From an uncultured Desulfovibrio sp. (GTDB lineage Bacteria; Desulfobacterota; Desulfovibrionia; Desulfovibrionales; Desulfovibrionaceae), in assembly GCA_900541395.1 (NCBI GenBank), contig UQJT01000032.1, positions 1 through 33,210 on the forward strand: a stretch of 33,210 nt of DNA, written 5' to 3'. The notes under the pieces are model-generated. The model was not told the origin of the DNA, searched no databases, and saw nothing but the letters and a program-made list of their open reading frames with translations. This document shows positions 30,596 through 33,210 of the stretch, piece after piece. Position numbers and translations under genes: made by a program. Within the stretch, counting starts at the first letter, position 1. Every line of letters starts with the position of its first letter.

Positions 30596-32529
30596 TATTC
30601 CCCGGCCTTGCCCCGCAACTGACGTTTGTCGCCTACGCGCACCGTGAAGCGTTCCTTGTCGAAAAATTCCAGCAACGGGATGACATATTTGCGCGAAAGC
30701 CCGCCGGACAGCTCTTTGAAGTCGCCGGGGTTGAGGTCGTCATGGGTGCGGAACCAGACGCGCGTCCGTTCTTTGAGATCGTCCACGGCCGGAGCGGCGA
30801 AGTACAGCCCCTCCTTGATCTTGACCAGGGAACCTTCAGTTTGAAGCAGTTTGAGCACCGGAGCGGCCTCTTTGGGGGAAATTTCCAGGGCCTCCAGCAC
30901 GTCTTTCAGGTTGGGCGGAGTCATGGGCGTTTCGGTATGGGCCTTGAGCAGAGCCTCTTTGAGCGCGCTCTGATCCGAGGCCAGCGATACCCGGTGATCG
31001 GCCAGGCGGATCAGATCGTCTTCGGCTACCAGAGCCCCGGTTTTGAGCAGGCGCTCCAGTACGAAGTGAGCCAGCTTGGGCGGCAGATTCGAGCCCAGTC
31101 CGCTGAGCAGCACCCCCTTGGCCATGCCGGGCTTGAGCGGTTCGCGCCGGTGAAAATCCGCCGCGCGGGCCAGGCCGTTTTCCATGAGGCGGTCGAGGGC
31201 CGGGGTGGCGATCCAGGCTCGGCCGTCCTTGTCGTAACAGGCGATGCGCCCTTTGCCCGACAGGCTTTGCACCACTTTTTCCAGGCGTTTTGACTCCAGA
31301 TTGGTGAGCACGGACAGGGCCGCCTGGGTTGTGCCGTGGGGGCCGGCCAGTTCGATTTGGGTAACGGTTAACGTTTCGTCGTCCGTGCCCGTGTGGGAAG
31401 CCAGGGCCAGCAGGCGGGCCCGAAGCTCGGGCGACAGATCGCGACGCCGGGGGGCGCTGTCCAGAGGGATGAGCGCTTCGCCCCCGGCCACGGTGCGCAG
31501 GGGCGAAAAGGCGCGGATAACGCAGCGGTCCCCGAATACCCCGGCCAACGGCGTGGAAAAGCGGACTTCAACCAGGGCGGTTTCGCCGGGGGCCAAGCGT
31601 TCCCGGTCGTAAAAATACAGGCGGGCGGGCACTTCTTTGGCCCCGTGATGGAAATGGATTTCCGCCCGGTGGCGCAGCGCCCGCGGCGACGAGGACAGGC
31701 AGGTGAGGGATACGAGCCAGCGCGTGGCCGGGAACAGGGAACCGGGAAGGGCCACCACATCCCCGCGTTCGATGTCGGTCACTTCCAGGCCGTGCAGGTT
31801 GAGCGAGGTGCGGTGGCCGGGCGCGGCTTCGGTCACGTCGGCCCCGTGGGTCTGGATGCTGCGGATGCGCGAGGCGCGTTGACCGGGCAACAATTCCACC
31901 TCGTCCCCCACCTTGGCGCTGCCGGAAATAAGGGTGCCGGTGACCACGGTACCGTGTCCCTTGAGAGTGAATACCCGGTCCACGGGCAGACGGAACAGGT
32001 CGCTGCGGCGTTTGGGAGCCAGGATCGTATTTTGTTCGTAAATGGCGTTCCGCAGGGCGTCCAACCCCTCGCCCGTCTGTGACGAGACGGGGAAGACAGG
32101 CGCGCTTTCCAGAAAGGTGCCTTGCAGAAAGGCCGAAACGTCTTCCCTTGCCAGCTCCAGCAACTCCGGGTCCACCATATCGATTTTGGTCAGGGCCACC
32201 ATGCCGTGGCGGATGCCGAGCAGGGAACAGATTTCCAGATGTTCGCGGGTTTGGGGCATGACGCCCTCATCCGCCGCGATGACCAGCAGCACGAAATCAA
32301 TGCCTGCAGCCCCGGCCACCATGTTGCGGACAAAGCGTTCGTGCCCGGGCACATCCACCACGCCCATGCGTTCGCCGTTCGGCAGAGGAAAAAAGGCGAA
32401 GCCCAGTTCGATGGTGATGCCTCGGCGCTTTTCCTCATCGAGGCGGTCGCAGTCGATGCCGGTCAGGGCCCGGACCAGCGAGGTTTTGCCGTGGTCGATG
32501 TGACCGGCGGTGCCCATTACGATTGCCAT
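30595..32529 (-). CDS. selB: Selenocysteine-specific elongation factor
   Basis: Delivers Sec-tRNA to UGA codons followed by a SECIS hairpin. The 644 residues hold an EF-Tu-like GTPase: G1 [13 protein letters not shown]3 [12 protein letters not shown] and G4 LTKIDM. Two beta-barrel domains follow, including [18 protein letters not shown]. The C-terminal 270 residues form the SelB winged-helix repeats that bind SECIS RNA. The start at 32529 ([14 protein letters not shown]) is chosen over a more distal one at 32547 since the G1 motif normally begins within the first ten residues. selA and tRNA-Sec are not in this window. Confidence 0.97.
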   Translation of the reverse strand: MAIVMGTAGHIDHGKTSLVRALTGIDCDRLDEEKRRGITIELGFAFFPLPNGERMGVVDVPGHERFVRNMVAGAAGIDFVLLVIAADEGVMPQTREHLEICSLLGIRHGMVALTKIDMVDPELLELAREDVSAFLQGTFLESAPVFPVSSQTGEGLDALRNAIYEQNTILAPKRRSDLFRLPVDRVFTLKGHGTVVTGTLISGSAKVGDEVELLPGQRASRIRSIQTHGADVTEAAPGHRTSLNLHGLEVTDIERGDVVALPGSLFPATRWLVSLTCLSSSPRALRHRAEIHFHHGAKEVPARLYFYDRERLAPGETALVEVRFSTPLAGVFGDRCVIRAFSPLRTVAGGEALIPLDSAPRRRDLSPELRARLLALASHTGTDDETLTVTQIELAGPHGTTQAALSVLTNLESKRLEKVVQSLSGKGRIACYDKDGRAWIATPALDRLMENGLARAADFHRREPLKPGMAKGVLLSGLGSNLPPKLAHFVLERLLKTGALVAEDDLIRLADHRVSLASDQSALKEALLKAHTETPMTPPNLKDVLEALEISPKEAAPVLKLLQTEGSLVKIKEGLYFAAPAVDDLKERTRVWFRTHDDLNPGDFKELSGGLSRKYVIPLLEFFDKERFTVRVGDKRQLRGKAGE

Positions 32530-32628
32530 GTGGATTCCTTGTCGCACAGGGGCCGGCGCGCGCCGGACCCGGTCTTGAAGGGGGGGAGGCCGTCGGACAA
32601 AGCGCGGCGGGGAACGGCGTCCCTTTTT

Positions 32629-33210
32629 TCAGGTGATTTTGTTCAATAGGGCTGCCAGGTATAACTCATACTGCCGCGTCTCCTGCCTGGCCCGCGTTCC
32701 CTGATGACCGTTGTTGCCGGTATTGGTCCAGGCGGGCGTCACGGGGATATAGGCGTGAGCGGCGAAAAAGCGTTCCACCAGGGGGCGATAGGGGGCCGGA
32801 ATATAGCCGTCGTAAACTGTTGTGCTTTCGCCCGCGCAGGTCAATACCACATCCAGATAATCCGGCAGCAATCCCTGCTCGCAGACGCGGGTGATCGCAA
32901 ATGCGATTTTATCGGGCTTATACACCCGTTCCACACAAGCGCGCAACGCGGGCGAACAAGCTTCGTGCCCGGCCGCGATGCGCGCGATCAGAGCGTCTCC
33001 GGATATGGCCGGACAATGACTGAACAATTCCCGACGCAGACTGGTCTTGCCGGACCCCGGCTCCTGCAACAGCAGGATGAAGAAAGGCCGTTTGCGCCGG
33101 ATATGATAGACCGAACGAGGCAGAGGATCGCCCGGCTGCGATACGCTTTCGCCCATATATTTCCAGGCGTAAGGAGCCAGGATGGATTCCAGCATGGGGC
33201 GGGTGGGAAA
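32629..33210 (-). CDS. P-loop protein of unknown function, probably cut by the window edge
   Basis: The frame reads from the right edge (no stop before 33210) to 32629; the first internal ATG is at 33195, giving at least 188 residues. A Walker A-like motif, LLQEPGSGKTSLRREL, lies about 40 residues into that version. Downstream are LLPDYLDVVLTCAGESTTVY and TPAWTNTGNNGHQGTRA, which I do not recognise. It could be a kinase- or ATPase-like domain at the C-terminus of a larger protein. It is upstream of selB by about 100 bases and its product need not be related to selenium. Confidence 0.65.
   Translation of the reverse strand, partial: FPTRPMLESILAPYAWKYMGESVSQPGDPLPRSVYHIRRKRPFFILLLQEPGSGKTSLRRELFSHCPAISGDALIARIAAGHEACSPALRACVERVYKPDKIAFAITRVCEQGLLPDYLDVVLTCAGESTTVYDGYIPAPYRPLVERFFAAHAYIPVTPAWTNTGNNGHQGTRARQETRQYELYLAALLNKIT

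Overview
The window is a GC-rich chromosomal segment from a sulfate-reducing or related anaerobic bacterium, most likely a member of the Desulfovibrionaceae. This is an inference from gene content. The pointers are an RluA-type pseudouridine synthase fused to dephospho-CoA kinase, an oxygen-sensitive class III ribonucleotide reductase operon under a cobalamin riboswitch, SelB (so selenocysteine is used), a C_GCAxxG_C_C protein, and a zinc-binding form of ribosomal protein L28. Nearly all genes are housekeeping. I see no phage, integrase, transposase, CRISPR array or classical defence locus.

Layout. Positions 1-446 are non-coding and packed with hairpins: a 64-bp direct repeat with period 176 carrying a GAAA-tetraloop hairpin, then a perfect 24-bp inverted repeat just before asnS. 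asnS and a TrmH-type methyltransferase run rightward to 2434 and meet a leftward group (fmdB, purB, pyrE, L,D-transpeptidase, membrane protein; 7220 to 2514) at a shared hairpin. A 39-residue basic protein has its own promoter and terminator (7383-7695). A rightward operon follows: hotdog thioesterase, RluD-CoaE fusion, gpsA (7797-10880). From there every recognised gene reads leftward: tgt with a C_GCAxxG_C_C gene; rhomboid protease; rpmB; the nrdD, mini-NrdD, nrdG operon with its promoter, B12 riboswitch and terminator (14477-18042); coaBC with an unknown protein; a lipoprotein; trkH; an exported amidohydrolase; a DEAD-box helicase; a 57-residue winged-helix protein; tRNA-Val; a lipoprotein whose ribosome-binding site lies in a hairpin; a zinc-ribbon/Yip1 protein; a DnaQ-like exonuclease overlapping selB; and a P-loop protein cut by the window edge.

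Linked functions. Two steps of CoA synthesis (CoaBC and the CoaE half of the fusion) are present in separate operons. RNA modification and translation recur (AsnRS, TrmH, RluD, Tgt, L28, SelB, tRNA-Val, DEAD-box helicase). The nrd operon shows B12-dependent isozyme control: when cobalamin is plentiful, class III reductase would be turned down, presumably because a B12-dependent class II enzyme is encoded elsewhere.

The least ordinary signals are: (1) a 56-residue free-standing copy of the NrdD glycyl-radical C-terminus between nrdD and nrdG; (2) a 15-bp hairpin that fully buries the Shine-Dalgarno of a lipoprotein gene; (3) a family of short non-autonomous elements with TTAGAGC-type inverted ends, two of which supply the stop codon of the adjacent gene; and (4) the hairpin-rich repeats at the left edge.
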